A stretch of 64,000 nucleotides of DNA, from contig NZ_BMQP01000009.1 in NCBI RefSeq assembly GCF_014648175.1, forward strand, positions 1-64,000, given 5' to 3'. Position numbers and translations under genes: made by a program. This document shows positions 26,371 through 35,501 of this stretch, piece after piece; within the stretch, counting starts at the first letter, position 1, and each line of letters opens with the position of its first letter. The stretch is from Planobispora rosea. Lineage in GTDB: Bacteria > Actinomycetota > Actinomycetes > Streptosporangiales > Streptosporangiaceae. The notes beneath the pieces are model-generated. The model saw nothing but the letters and a program-made list of their open reading frames with translations. It did not search any database and was not told the DNA's origin.

Positions 26371-27861
26371 GTGGAGGCCGCGCCGATACCACCGTCACCG
26401 TCCTCATCGCCGATGTCCCAGCCGCCGATGTCCCAGCCACCGAAGTCCCAGTCACCGAGACCGCAGCCGCCGATGCTCCGGCCGCTGACCGCACCCGAGC
26501 GGGCCCGCCGCGCCGAACAGGCCCGGACGGCCGCCGCCGCCCTGGCCGCCGACGGCATCGAGGCCACCGCGGTGACCTGGGTGGACACCAGTGGCATCAC
26601 CAGGGTCAAGGCGGTGCCCCTGGCCCGCCTGGAACAGGCCGCCGCCTGGGGCGTCGGGGCCTCGCCGGTGTTCGACGCGTTCCTGCTCGACGACTCGATC
26701 GCTCCCGGACGGTACGCCGGGGGTCCGGTCGGGGACCTGCGGCTCCACCCGGACCTGGGCAGGCTCACCCGGCTGGCCGCGCTCCCCGGCTGGGCCTGGG
26801 CGCCGGCCGACCGCTACGACCAGGACGGCGTGCCGCACCCGCTGGACGCCCGCGCCCTGGCCCGGCGCGAGGCCGACCGGCTGGCCGGGGACGGCTACGC
26901 GGTGCGCGCGGCCTTCGAGATCGAGTGGTGCGTCTCCGCGGGCGCCGGCGACGCGTTCGTCCCCGCGTCCCGGGGACCGGCGTACGGCATGACCCGGCTC
27001 ACCGAGCTCGCCGGCTACCTGCGCGAGATCCTCGCCGCGCTGGCCGCCCAGGGGGTCGCGGTCGACCAGGTGCACCCCGAGTACGCCGCCGGCCAGTACG
27101 AGGTCTCCGTCGCCGCGGCGGACCCGGTCGGCGCGGCGGACCTCGCCGTGCTGGTGCGCGAGACCGTCCGCGCGGTCACCGCCCGGAACGGGATGCGCGC
27201 CACCTTCGCCCCGAAGGTGCTCGCCGGCGGGGTCGGCAACGGCGGTCACGTGCACCTCAGCCTGTGGCGCGACGGGACGAACCTGATGTCCGGCGGTCCG
27301 GGACCGTACGGGCTGACCCCCGAGGGCGAGGGTTTCACCGCCGGGATCCTGGAGCGGCTGCCCGCGCTGCTCGCCGTCGGCGCTCCGGCGGTCGCGAGCT
27401 ACCTGCGGCTGGTGCCCTCGCACTGGGCCGGGGTGTTCGCCTGCTGGGGGAGGGAGAACCGGGAGGCGGCGCTGCGGCTGGTCACCGGCTCGGTGGGGGA
27501 GCGGGATCGGGCGGCCAACGTGGAGGTCAAGTGCGTCGACCTGGCGGCCAACCCGTACCTGCTGGTCGCCGCGTTGCTGGCGGCCGGCCGGGCCGGGATC
27601 GGAGCGGGGTCGCAGCTGCCGGAGCCGGTCGAGGAGGACCCCGCCGGGATGCACGAGGAGACCCGGCGGAAGCTGGGGATCGCGGCCTTGCCGGGCTCGC
27701 TGGCCGAGGCCGTCGCCGCGTTCGAGGAAGACCCGGTCCTCGGCGCGGCGCTCGGGCCGGAGATCGTGGACACCGTCGCGACGGTCCGGCGCGGCGAGAT
27801 CGCGCTGTTCGAGGGCGCGAGTGACGACGAGGTCGTCGAGCGCAGCCGCTGGCGTTACTGA
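26371..27861 (+). CDS. glutamine-synthetase-like gamma-glutamyl ligase
   Basis: A 496-residue GS-I fold enzyme, about 450 residues excluding a Pro/Ser-rich N-terminus (PPMSQPP units). Seen are the beta-grasp segment VTWVDTSGITRVKAVPL, the metal/ATP motif FEIEWCV, HPEYAAGQYEVS (NPGQ-like), GNGGHVHLSLW (glutamate/ATP loop) and VEVKCVDLAANPY near the end. The adenylylation-site region of true GlnA is not evident. Such divergent GS proteins (GlnA3/GlnA4, PuuA-like) join glutamate to amines or polyamines. The start is GTG 26371; ATG 26413 or 26473 would drop the repeat-rich leader. Confidence 0.82.
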   Translation: MEAAPIPPSPSSSPMSQPPMSQPPKSQSPRPQPPMLRPLTAPERARRAEQARTAAAALAADGIEATAVTWVDTSGITRVKAVPLARLEQAAAWGVGASPVFDAFLLDDSIAPGRYAGGPVGDLRLHPDLGRLTRLAALPGWAWAPADRYDQDGVPHPLDARALARREADRLAGDGYAVRAAFEIEWCVSAGAGDAFVPASRGPAYGMTRLTELAGYLREILAALAAQGVAVDQVHPEYAAGQYEVSVAAADPVGAADLAVLVRETVRAVTARNGMRATFAPKVLAGGVGNGGHVHLSLWRDGTNLMSGGPGPYGLTPEGEGFTAGILERLPALLAVGAPAVASYLRLVPSHWAGVFACWGRENREAALRLVTGSVGERDRAANVEVKCVDLAANPYLLVAALLAAGRAGIGAGSQLPEPVEEDPAGMHEETRRKLGIAALPGSLAEAVAAFEEDPVLGAALGPEIVDTVATVRRGEIALFEGASDDEVVERSRWRY

Positions 27862-27954
27862 CCCCCGCCGCACCGCTGACCGCCGGTGTGCTCGCCCTTC
27901 CATGAACCAATCTCCGCGATCACGCATCTCATCAGAGGAAAAAGGGGGATGCGT

Positions 27955-29040
27955 ATGCGTATCAAGGCTTTCATCACACCCGCCGTCGCCGCGTTCGCGG
28001 CCGTGGCGATCACGGCAGCCGGGGCGCCGCCCGCGGGCGCGCGGGAGACGGGGACGCCGGGACCGTCCGCGGGCGCCGAGTCCGTCGCACAGGGACGGTG
28101 GACCAAGCTCGCCGGTACCCGGGGCGAGGTCGACGAGGCCGCGGGGGCGCCGGTCCGGCTGGCCTCGTACTCCCTCGTCTTCGACGCGGGCCAGCAGCAC
28201 TACGGCTACCTGCGCGAGGGCGACCGGTTCCGCAGGACGCGGTATCGCGAGGCGCTGGTGGCGCCGGGGGAGAGATGGGTGGCCGGCATCCCGGACCACC
28301 GGCTGTGGCGGGCGGTACGGAAGATCGACCTGACCGACCGGGAGAGCGGGCGGACGCACACGATCGCGCTGCCCGCACCGGTGACCTCTCCCGAGTGGTC
28401 CGCGGACGGCCGTACCCTCCTGCTCACCGCCTACCGGCCGCACCGCGACGGCAGCCTCACGATCATCGGATTCGTCACGGTGGACGCGGCCGATCGCACC
28501 GCCCGGCTGGTGCACGCGGGACCGCGCCACCGCGTGAGCGACTGGGGCATCGGGCGCTCCCACCGCTTCTACTTCGCCGGCTCCGCGGACCGGGTGATGG
28601 CCGTGCGCAACGGGCCGGAGGCCGGGCCGGGCAAGCGCCGCATCGCCGTCTACGACCTGGACGGCAGGCAGCGCAGGGTCTACACCGGTGTCGGCACCCT
28701 CGACGAGTGGCACACGACGACGCCCTTCTCACCCTCGGGACGGTTGTTCGGCACTCTCCTGGGCGATTCCCGGGGGAACGGCGGGGGCGGGCCGATCGGC
28801 ATCGTCGACGCGGAGACCGGGAAGATCGTGCACCGGTTCGGCCGGGACGTCCGCGCCTTCGCCGGTTGGTACGACGACGAGCATGTGATCGTCCAGCGGG
28901 AGCGGGCCGGGACCCGGATCTACCAGCGCGTGGGCCTCTCCGGAGGCGGCGCCGTCGACCTGATCCGGGAGAAGCTGGTCCTCGGCCCCGCCGACTACAG
29001 GCCGCACCTCGAACGGGTCAACTTCGTGCGCCGCGACTGA
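27955..29040 (+). CDS. secreted beta-propeller-like protein
   Basis: A 361-residue exported protein with a signal peptide (RIKAFITPAVAAFAAVAITA, cleavage near GA-R). After it come repeated four-strand blade-like segments (SPEWSADGRTLLL, RRIAVYDLDGRQRRVY, GPIGIVDAETGKIVHRF). This resembles TolB/WD40-like propellers without enzyme motifs. Start 27955 has AAGGGGG upstream; 27949 is an alternative. A binding or scaffold role outside the cell is the most that can be said. Confidence 0.6.
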   Translation: MRIKAFITPAVAAFAAVAITAAGAPPAGARETGTPGPSAGAESVAQGRWTKLAGTRGEVDEAAGAPVRLASYSLVFDAGQQHYGYLREGDRFRRTRYREALVAPGERWVAGIPDHRLWRAVRKIDLTDRESGRTHTIALPAPVTSPEWSADGRTLLLTAYRPHRDGSLTIIGFVTVDAADRTARLVHAGPRHRVSDWGIGRSHRFYFAGSADRVMAVRNGPEAGPGKRRIAVYDLDGRQRRVYTGVGTLDEWHTTTPFSPSGRLFGTLLGDSRGNGGGGPIGIVDAETGKIVHRFGRDVRAFAGWYDDEHVIVQRERAGTRIYQRVGLSGGGAVDLIREKLVLGPADYRPHLERVNFVRRD

Positions 29041-29053
29041 AGGACCCAAGAGC

Positions 29054-31243
29054 TCAAGGAGTGACGGATCCGGGCGTGAACGCGCCGAGGGCGAGGCGGC
29101 GCTGTTCCTCCTCGACGATCTGGCGGGCCAGTTCCCGCTCGGAGACGTCCGTGGCCTCGGCGGTGGACTCGGCCAGGTCGCTCCGGCGGGCGTAGGCGTC
29201 GAAGATCTTCGTCTTGGAGCGCAGGATGTCGAGCATGCGCTGGTCGATCGTGTCCGCCGCGAGGAGCCGGTGCACCTGCACCCTGCGCACCTGGCCCATC
29301 CGGTGGGCACGGGCCACGACCTGGGCCTCGATACTCGGTTTGACCTGCGGCTCACACATGATCACTACGGAGGCCGCCTGCAGGTTGAGTCCCACGCCGC
29401 CCGCCTGGACCTGGCTGAGCAGGACCGCGTGTCCCTTGGCGCGGGAGAACTCGTCCACCACCTGCTGGCGGCGGGCCGGGGAGACGTCGCCGGAGATCGG
29501 CCCGTGGGCCCGGCCGTCCAGCGTGGTCCGCACGCTCGCGAGCACGTCGCGGAAGTAGGAGAAGACCACGACCTTGAGCCCGGCGGCCTCCGCCTTGTCG
29601 ATAAGTTCGAGCAGGCGCTTCAGCTTGGCCGAGGTGTCGGGGACGGCGTAGGCGGCGCGGCGCATGGCCATGAAGTTCCCCTCCGCGACGGCCTGCCGGT
29701 AGGCGGACAGGTCGGCGCCGCTGAACTCCACCCAGTCCTCGGCCTGGACCAGGCCGGGCAGTTCGGTGAGCACGTCCTCCTGGTTGCGGCGCAGGTAGAC
29801 GGGGGCGACGGCCTTGCGGAACGCCTCCGCCCCGATGATGACGTCGTCGCTGCGGCGCAGGCGCGCGGCCAGGTCGGGCTGGAGGTAGGAGACCAGGACA
29901 CGGAACTCCTCGGCCCGGTTCTCCATCGGCGTGCCGGTCATGAAGAGCACCCGCTCGACGCTCCCGCACCAGCGGGCGACGGCCCTGGAGCGGTTGGCCC
30001 GGGGATTCTTGACGTAGTGCGCCTCATCCACGACGAGCATGCCGATCCGGACGTGGGGCGGGAGCTTCAGCCGGTGGAGACTGTCCAGGGTGACCACGGC
30101 CACGCCGCCGCGCCGGACCCACTCCTCCTCGGCGGCGAGGCGCGTGCTCCCGTGCAGCGGGTAGGCGTCCAGGGTGCTGCGCGCGTGGATCTCCCGTACC
30201 CAGTTGATCAGCACACTGGTGGGACAGACCACCATGAAGTGATCGTTCCCCTCCGTCTTGAGATGCGCCAGGGCGGCGATGGCCTCGATCGACTTGCCCA
30301 GGCCCATCTCGTCACCGAGGATCACCCGCCGCTGGGTGAGGGCGAAGCGGGCGCCGAAGGCCTGGTAGCCGCGGAGGGAGACGCGCAGGTGGGTCTCGTC
30401 GAGCTCCTGCGCGCCGACCTTCGCGACCAGGTCGTCGGGGAGCAGGCCCTCGATCGCCGATCCGGGCTCGCCGGCCAGTTCGGCGAGCAGGCTGTAGTAG
30501 TCCGACGCCCGGAACTCGAAGTCGGTCCACGCCTCGAACTCCGAGACCGGAGGGCGGAGCAGGTCGGTGGTGACCTGGACGATCAGGAGCCGGGTCTCGC
30601 GGGCGCGGTCCAGCAGGCCCGAGAGCTCCGCCAGCGCCTCCCGGGCGCGCCGGCGGCGCCCGGAGCCGGCGAACATCATCCGCAGGCGCCCGCGCGCCGG
30701 GTGCGCGGCGGTCAGCAGCGGTCTGATCCGCTTGCTCAGTTCACGGGCGGTGTCAACGGCGACAGGCAGGTCGGGGCCGACGTCCACCAGCCGGTGCAGC
30801 GCGATCACCAGGTCCGTGGCGCCGGGGCCGCGGTCCTCGGTGTCGAGGCGGACGCCGACGGACTCCTCGACGGCCCGGGCGATCTGGCGGGCCGCGGCGT
30901 GCAGCCGACTCACCGTCTGCGCACCGATCCCGGGGACCAGCTGCAGGTAGTACGGAGAGGACTCCAGGACCTGGAGCACCGTGGTGTATCCGGCGCGCTC
31001 CAGGGCCCCGATGCGCAGCCGCCCGCCGGTCACGTCGTTGAGCCGGGTGACGGGGATCGCGTCCAGCTCGGCCCGGGCCAGCCGGCTGCGGAACGCGCCG
31101 AGTGCCTGCTTCACCGACTGGTGGACCAGGGTGTGCTCGTCGTAGAGGGCGCGCGCGTCGGCCAGAAGGCGTTCCGCCTCACGGCAGAGGGCCTTCGCCT
31201 CCTTCGCCGTGAACGGTCTGTCTTCCGGCCCGGCCACGCTCAC
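29054..31243 (-). CDS. SNF2-family helicase with N-terminal HhH domain
   Basis: A 729-residue protein. A helix-hairpin-helix-like segment (LQLVPGIGAQTVSRLH) lies near residue 95. The SNF2 ATPase follows: motif I GDEMGLGKSIEAI, motif II VDEAHYVKN, motif III FMTGTPMENR, motif V/VI LLSQVQAGGVGLNLQAA and AHRMGQVRRVQVHRLL. It is a double-stranded DNA translocase of the RapA/SNF2 group. The HhH region suggests binding to branched or damaged DNA. The start is GTG 31243 with GGAGGAG 8 nt upstream. The leader carries a 19-bp tandem repeat. Confidence 0.88.
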   Translation of the reverse strand: MSVAGPEDRPFTAKEAKALCREAERLLADARALYDEHTLVHQSVKQALGAFRSRLARAELDAIPVTRLNDVTGGRLRIGALERAGYTTVLQVLESSPYYLQLVPGIGAQTVSRLHAAARQIARAVEESVGVRLDTEDRGPGATDLVIALHRLVDVGPDLPVAVDTARELSKRIRPLLTAAHPARGRLRMMFAGSGRRRRAREALAELSGLLDRARETRLLIVQVTTDLLRPPVSEFEAWTDFEFRASDYYSLLAELAGEPGSAIEGLLPDDLVAKVGAQELDETHLRVSLRGYQAFGARFALTQRRVILGDEMGLGKSIEAIAALAHLKTEGNDHFMVVCPTSVLINWVREIHARSTLDAYPLHGSTRLAAEEEWVRRGGVAVVTLDSLHRLKLPPHVRIGMLVVDEAHYVKNPRANRSRAVARWCGSVERVLFMTGTPMENRAEEFRVLVSYLQPDLAARLRRSDDVIIGAEAFRKAVAPVYLRRNQEDVLTELPGLVQAEDWVEFSGADLSAYRQAVAEGNFMAMRRAAYAVPDTSAKLKRLLELIDKAEAAGLKVVVFSYFRDVLASVRTTLDGRAHGPISGDVSPARRQQVVDEFSRAKGHAVLLSQVQAGGVGLNLQAASVVIMCEPQVKPSIEAQVVARAHRMGQVRRVQVHRLLAADTIDQRMLDILRSKTKIFDAYARRSDLAESTAEATDVSERELARQIVEEEQRRLALGAFTPGSVTP

Positions 31244-31371
31244 GTCTCGCTCTCCTCCGAACCGGATCGACGGTCGAGCCGCCCTTGACGTCGCACGAGG
31301 CGGATACGGCTGTACGGATACAGTGGATACAGCAGTATGCGCATGGATCTGTCCGTCTGGGGAGATGATCG

Positions 31372-31466
31372 CTCGATCTCCGTGGCACCGCTCGATCTCC
31401 GTGGCACCGCTCGATCTCCGTGGCACCGCTCGATCGCTGTGGCACCGCTCGGTCTCCGTGGCGGCG
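31372..31466. repeat. 19-bp tandem repeat, five copies
   Basis: The unit CTCGATCTCCGTGGCACCG occurs three times perfectly (31372-31428), then a copy with two changes (31429-31447) and a more divergent fifth copy (31448-31466). The period of 19 is not a multiple of three and the array lies outside genes, in the 230-bp leader of the minus-strand helicase gene. Confidence 0.92.
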
Positions 31467-31473
31467 GAGCGGA

Positions 31474-32115
31474 TCAGCCGAGCCGGGGCTCCTCGTGCGG
31501 GGGCCCCTTCAGCTCGTGGAAACCCGGGACCCCGGCCACCAGCAGGGTCCCGTCCCACAGGCGGCCGGCCTGCTCGCCCCTGGGGATGCGGGACATGACG
31601 GGGCCGAAGAACGCGACGCGCCCCCCGCCGGTTCCGGTGACGGCGACCACCGGGGTGCCGACGTGCGTGCCGACCAGGGCGACGCCCTCGGCGTGCGAGG
31701 CGCGCACCAGCTCGTCGTACTCCGTCGACATGCCCGCCCCGGCCAGCTCCACCGGGAGCCCGGCGGCCTCCAGCGCGTCGTGCAGCGAGCCGATCCAGTC
31801 GTCGTGCTCGCGCTCGACCGTCCACATCGCGGTGTAGAACCTGCCGAGCGCCTCCTGCCCGTGATGGTGCCGTACGGCGGCGCAGACGCGCACGGGAACC
31901 CACAGATAGCCCTCGGGATCGTCCTCCGGGTCGTCGTCCCGGTCCTCGTTGAGCACCGACAGGCTCATCACGTGCCAGCGCACCTCGACCGGCCGGACCT
32001 TCTCCACCTCCACCAGCCACCGGGAGGTGATCCAGGTGTACGGGCAGGAGGGGTCGAACCAGAAGTCCGCGATCGTCCTGTCCGCCGTCCTGTCCGCTGC
32101 CCCGTCCACCGTCAC
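31474..32115 (-). CDS. DsbA-family protein, mycothiol-dependent nitroreductase (Rv2466c) type
   Basis: A 213-residue thioredoxin-fold protein with the DsbA helical insert. The active-site segment is FWFDPSCPYTWITSRW. The usual CPWC is CPYT here, so only the nucleophilic Cys remains, and HVMSLSVLNE follows as in the Rv2466c family. In mycobacteria this family uses mycothiol to reduce substrates. A single-Cys site fits a mycothiolation-type mechanism. It has a GTG start. The gene may be co-transcribed with the macro-domain gene 125 bp upstream. Confidence 0.85.
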   Translation of the reverse strand: MTVDGAADRTADRTIADFWFDPSCPYTWITSRWLVEVEKVRPVEVRWHVMSLSVLNEDRDDDPEDDPEGYLWVPVRVCAAVRHHHGQEALGRFYTAMWTVEREHDDWIGSLHDALEAAGLPVELAGAGMSTEYDELVRASHAEGVALVGTHVGTPVVAVTGTGGGRVAFFGPVMSRIPRGEQAGRLWDGTLLVAGVPGFHELKGPPHEEPRLG

Positions 32116-32240
32116 GCGTCCCTCCGGGTCGTCTCCCGGTCCGTCCGGAGCAGCCAGTGGGCACCGGCCCGGCCACCACGGCGATCACGTGCCCGACGAT
32201 ACCCGGGGGCACCGCCGGTTTCCCACCCGTACGACCACGG

Positions 32241-32753
32241 TCAGCCGGTGACGAGGGCCCGTTCGAAGGCGGCGTAGGCGTCCGCGGTGAACAGCACGAA
32301 CCGTGCCTCCTCCACCCGCGCCGGCGTGGCGCGTACGGTGCCGACCGCGATCCGGGCGGCGTCGTCCATCGGCCAGCCGAAGATCCCGGTGGACACCGCG
32401 GGGAAGGCGACGCTCGCCGCGCCCAGTTCGTCGGCGACCCGGAGCGACTCCCGGTAGCAGGAGGCCAGCAGCTCCGAACGGTCCTCCCCGGCGGAGTAGA
32501 CGGGACCGACGGTGTGGATGACCCAGCGGGCCGGGAGCTCGCCGGCCGTGGTCGCCACGGCCTGGCCGGTCGGCAGCCCCCGGCCGTAGTGCGAGGCGCG
32601 CAGCTTCCGGCACTCCTCAAGGATCGCGGGGCCGCCGCGCCGGTGGATCGCCCCGTCGACCCCGCCGCCTCCCAGGAGGGAGGAGTTCGCGGCGTTGACG
32701 ACGGCGTCGACGCGCTGCGCGGTGATGTCTCCCTGGAGCAGTGTGATCCGCAT
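32241..32753 (-). CDS. macro-domain O-acetyl-ADP-ribose deacetylase
   Basis: A 170-residue single macro domain. It shows LLQGDITAQRVDAVVNAANS, the glycine loop LLGGGGVDGAIH, WVIHTVGPVY and the second phosphate loop AVSTGIFGWP. This matches the YmdB/MacroD group, which removes the acetyl group from O-acetyl-ADP-ribose and may reverse ADP-ribosylation. The length is usual. No sirtuin or ADP-ribosyltransferase gene lies nearby. Confidence 0.9.
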   Translation of the reverse strand: MRITLLQGDITAQRVDAVVNAANSSLLGGGGVDGAIHRRGGPAILEECRKLRASHYGRGLPTGQAVATTAGELPARWVIHTVGPVYSAGEDRSELLASCYRESLRVADELGAASVAFPAVSTGIFGWPMDDAARIAVGTVRATPARVEEARFVLFTADAYAAFERALVTG

Positions 32754-32833
32754 GGGAACGAGTCTGCCAGCGGGGCATGCCGTACGGCCCACGCGGACCG
32801 TACGGCATGCCGGGGCTTCACGGAAACGGCGGC

Positions 32834-34249
32834 TCAGAAGGTCCGGCGGTCGGGGAGCATGTCGTCGTCGGGGATGGACGGCGGCGCGCTCCGTGTGGCC
32901 GGCGGCGCGTCGGCCACCCCGGCCCAGCGTCGCAGGGTCGCCGTCGCCGCCTCGCGGTCGGCCTCCGTCAGGGCGGAGATGTTCGCCCCGTGGTTGGCCC
33001 CCGGTGCGACGTACAAGTGGGAGTCATGCCTGCTGGGGGTGAACCGCTCGGCCCCCCACGGGTCGTTCTCGCCGTAGACGAACATCATCCGGCTCGACCG
33101 CGAGCGCACCCAGTGGTCCACGTCCAGCATCGGCCACGGATCGTGCCGGGAGCGCAGCTCGGCGGGCAGGACCGAGTTGGGCTGGTAGAGACCGGGATGG
33201 CGGGTCAGGCCGCGCAGGTGCCGGAACCTCAGCTCGGGCCAGCCGAGCTGGGTGGCCGCCTGGTAGTAGTACGGCGTGTAGTACTCGATGCCCTGGTCGG
33301 TGTAGAACGACCAGCCCGCGACGGAGTCGATCCAGGCGTAGAGCTCGTCGTCGGAGGCCGTGGCGGCCGGCACCGCCGCGCAGTCGGCCGCGGTGGAGTA
33401 CTGCCAGAAGGCCCACACCGTGTCGAGCACCGTCATCTCGAACGACCGGTCGGCGCTGCCCAGCGTCCGGGTGAAGGTGAGGCCGTTCTGCGCGGCGTGC
33501 GCCTCCAGCCTGGGCACCAGCCGGTCGCGGCGCTTGAGCGCCTCCCGCTGCACGGTGTCCAGCGCGGTACGGCAGGCGGCGTCGCCGACGGTGGCGAAGA
33601 ACCTGTCGTAGGCCCCGTCGAGGGGGTTGACCCGGTCGTTCGGGGCGACGTAGGCCACCACCCCGTCCACGTCGCCGGGGTAGAAGCGCCGGTGGTAGAC
33701 CGAGGTCATGCCGCCCTTGCTCGCGCCCGTCTGGATCCACTTGCCGGAGTAGACCGTCTTGAGCGCCTGGACGATGCGGTGCTCGTCGCCGGCCTCCTGC
33801 CAGATGGTGAGGTCGCGCCAGTCCGCCGGATCGGGCCGGGACGAGCGGAAGAACCGGTGCTCGACCGAGACCTGGTTGCCGTCCAGCAGGCGGGTCGGCT
33901 CGGTCCGGGAGGGGCCGGGGTTGACGGGCAGGCCGTACCCGCCGGTGAACAGGACCGTCGGCGCGGTCTCCGAGCGGTGCAGCAGGGTGAGCCGCTGCTG
34001 GTAGGTGCCCTGGCCGGGGTCGCGGTGGTCCACCGGCTGGGTGAAGGTCAGGACGAAGAACCGGTAGCCGGCCGGCTGGGTCTCGGAGACCACGCTCAGG
34101 CCGGGGATGGCCTTGAGCCTGGCCAGCAGGGGATCCTCGGCCGTCACGGCGGCCGGGGCGGGCGGTCCCGTCTGCGCCGTTGCGGGCGGGGCGATGGAAC
34201 CGGCGGTGAGCAGGGCGAGGACGAGGGCGGGGATCACCCGGGTGCGCAC
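32834..34249 (-). CDS. secreted S37-family tripeptidyl aminopeptidase-like serine protease
   Basis: A 471-residue exported protease. The signal peptide (ALVLALLTAGSIAPPATA) is followed by FTQPVDHRDPGQGTYQQRL, VLFTGGYGLP, SVEHRFFRSSRP and the nucleophile elbow TGASKGGMTS. A late acid lies in VYGENDPWG and a His in APGANHGANI. These are typical of Streptomyces S37/S28-like peptidases that release N-terminal tripeptides. GTG start with AGGAGG 6 nt upstream. Confidence 0.9.
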   Translation of the reverse strand: MRTRVIPALVLALLTAGSIAPPATAQTGPPAPAAVTAEDPLLARLKAIPGLSVVSETQPAGYRFFVLTFTQPVDHRDPGQGTYQQRLTLLHRSETAPTVLFTGGYGLPVNPGPSRTEPTRLLDGNQVSVEHRFFRSSRPDPADWRDLTIWQEAGDEHRIVQALKTVYSGKWIQTGASKGGMTSVYHRRFYPGDVDGVVAYVAPNDRVNPLDGAYDRFFATVGDAACRTALDTVQREALKRRDRLVPRLEAHAAQNGLTFTRTLGSADRSFEMTVLDTVWAFWQYSTAADCAAVPAATASDDELYAWIDSVAGWSFYTDQGIEYYTPYYYQAATQLGWPELRFRHLRGLTRHPGLYQPNSVLPAELRSRHDPWPMLDVDHWVRSRSSRMMFVYGENDPWGAERFTPSRHDSHLYVAPGANHGANISALTEADREAATATLRRWAGVADAPPATRSAPPSIPDDDMLPDRRTF

Positions 34250-34561
34250 GATCAGCCTCCTGGGGGTCGCGCCACCGGACGACGCGCGAGATCCCGGGCC
34301 CGGTCGGGGAGGGGGAGTGCGTGTTCCGGCGACGTCTGAGAGATGAACGCCTCGCTGTCACCTTAGTGACGTCCGTCGTGTTTGAGGAGATCGAGGAGAT
34401 CTTCGTGACGGCCGGATCGCGCTGCCGGCGGCCGGCGAGAAGTCCATCCGCATCGCGGAGGCCATGGCCGGACGGGCCGCGGTTTCCGGACGGGAGGGTC
34501 TCGCCGGAAACCGCGGCGGCGTCATCGGGATCGACGGGTGCTCGGCGGCAGCCGCCCGGTG
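34250..34561. other. 312-bp intergenic stretch
   Basis: No gene. It contains GTCAC-CTTA-GTGAC (34357-34370), a small inverted repeat that could be an operator for the downstream protease gene. Nothing else recognised. Confidence 0.4.
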
Positions 34562-35158
34562 TCAGGAGGAGGCGGCGGGGAGCAGCCCCGTCACCAGCGG
34601 GGTCACCTCCGGAAGCGCCAGACCGGTCGGGATGTCATCGGGACTCCAGATCGGGAAGTGGCCTCCGGCGGCCCGGACGGTGGCCGTGGCCCCCAGTTCG
34701 GTCACGTAGTGCCTGGCGTGATCGAACGGGTCGGGGGTGAGCACGGGGTCGTCGGCCGCGATGAGGACCTGGAACGCCCGGGCCGCCCGCCGGATGCGCG
34801 CCCAGTCGAACCGGGGGGCGAAGAACGGGTTCAGCGCCTCGTAGCCGACCTCCTTGTACGGGGTGGCGACCAGCACGGCCCCGGCGTACGGGCCGTGGCG
34901 GTCGGTGTCGTGCCGCTCCAGCAGGCGCAGCAGGGTGACGCCGCCCAGGCTGTGGCCGACCAGCACGGTGTCGCCGGGGTCGGTGTCCCGGCCGGCGGCG
35001 GTGAGTGCCGTCAGCCATGCCTCGGGATCGGGCGCGCCGGGGTCGGGCAGCGCGGGGATCCTCACTTCGGCCCGTCCGTCCAGCGCGGCGCGCAGGTACG
35101 GGTACCAGAGGCTCTCGGGGCCGGTCTCGACGGCGTGCGCGAGAATGATCGTGTTCAT
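34562..35158 (-). CDS. RBBP9/YdeN-like serine hydrolase
   Basis: A 198-residue compact alpha/beta hydrolase. It opens TIILAHAVETGPESLWYPYL and has the nucleophile elbow VGHSLGGVTLLRL, the acid segment VLIAADDPVLTPDPF and a catalytic His in AGGHFPIW. The usual HG near the N-terminus is HAVE. Its start overlaps the stop of the small membrane protein gene (ATGA), so the two are coupled. It lies in the operon downstream of the TetR gene. Confidence 0.82.
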   Translation of the reverse strand: MNTIILAHAVETGPESLWYPYLRAALDGRAEVRIPALPDPGAPDPEAWLTALTAAGRDTDPGDTVLVGHSLGGVTLLRLLERHDTDRHGPYAGAVLVATPYKEVGYEALNPFFAPRFDWARIRRAARAFQVLIAADDPVLTPDPFDHARHYVTELGATATVRAAGGHFPIWSPDDIPTGLALPEVTPLVTGLLPAASS

Positions 35159-35397
35159 GAGGACTCCGTTTCGGGGGATCGGGTCAGCCACGGACGCAGC
35201 AGCCGTTCGGTGGCCGGCGAGACGGCGTACGTCATCGCGGCGACCAGGGCGGCGGAGAGCAGCGCGAGGCGCAGGACGGAAGGGACCGCGGTCAGGCGCG
35301 GGACCAGGAGGAACTCGGCCAGCACGAGCAGGGGGAAGAGCCCCAGCCATGCGGAGACGGCCGCCTTCCAGCGGGGCGGTGCGGTATCGGGCATCAC
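35155..35397 (-). CDS. small two-helix membrane protein
   Basis: An 80-residue protein with two predicted helices (AWLGLFPLLVLAEFLLVP and LRLALLSAALVAAMTYAV). The pattern resembles the short DUF2798-like/antibiotic-resistance-associated membrane proteins that often follow TetR genes. The identity is not certain. Starts GTG 35397 or ATG 35394. It is coupled to the hydrolase gene. Confidence 0.65.
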   Translation of the reverse strand: MMPDTAPPRWKAAVSAWLGLFPLLVLAEFLLVPRLTAVPSVLRLALLSAALVAAMTYAVSPATERLLRPWLTRSPETESS

Positions 35398-35404
35398 GAT
35401 CTAT

Positions 35405-35424
35405 GAAACTGACCGGATCGTTTC
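35405..35424. promoter_or_regulatory. candidate TetR operator
   Basis: Inverted repeat GAAACTGACCGGATCGTTTC, arms GAAAC/GTTTC around 10 bp, 8 bp before the GTG of the small membrane protein gene and downstream of the tetR stop. Placement and size fit a TetR-type binding site. Confidence 0.5.
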
Positions 35425-35501
35425 CATATTCCGGATCGGAGATCTTTTTCTGACATGGCTGTGGTGCGGGTGGACGTGGTGCGGGTGCCGGAGCGGGAGG
35501 T

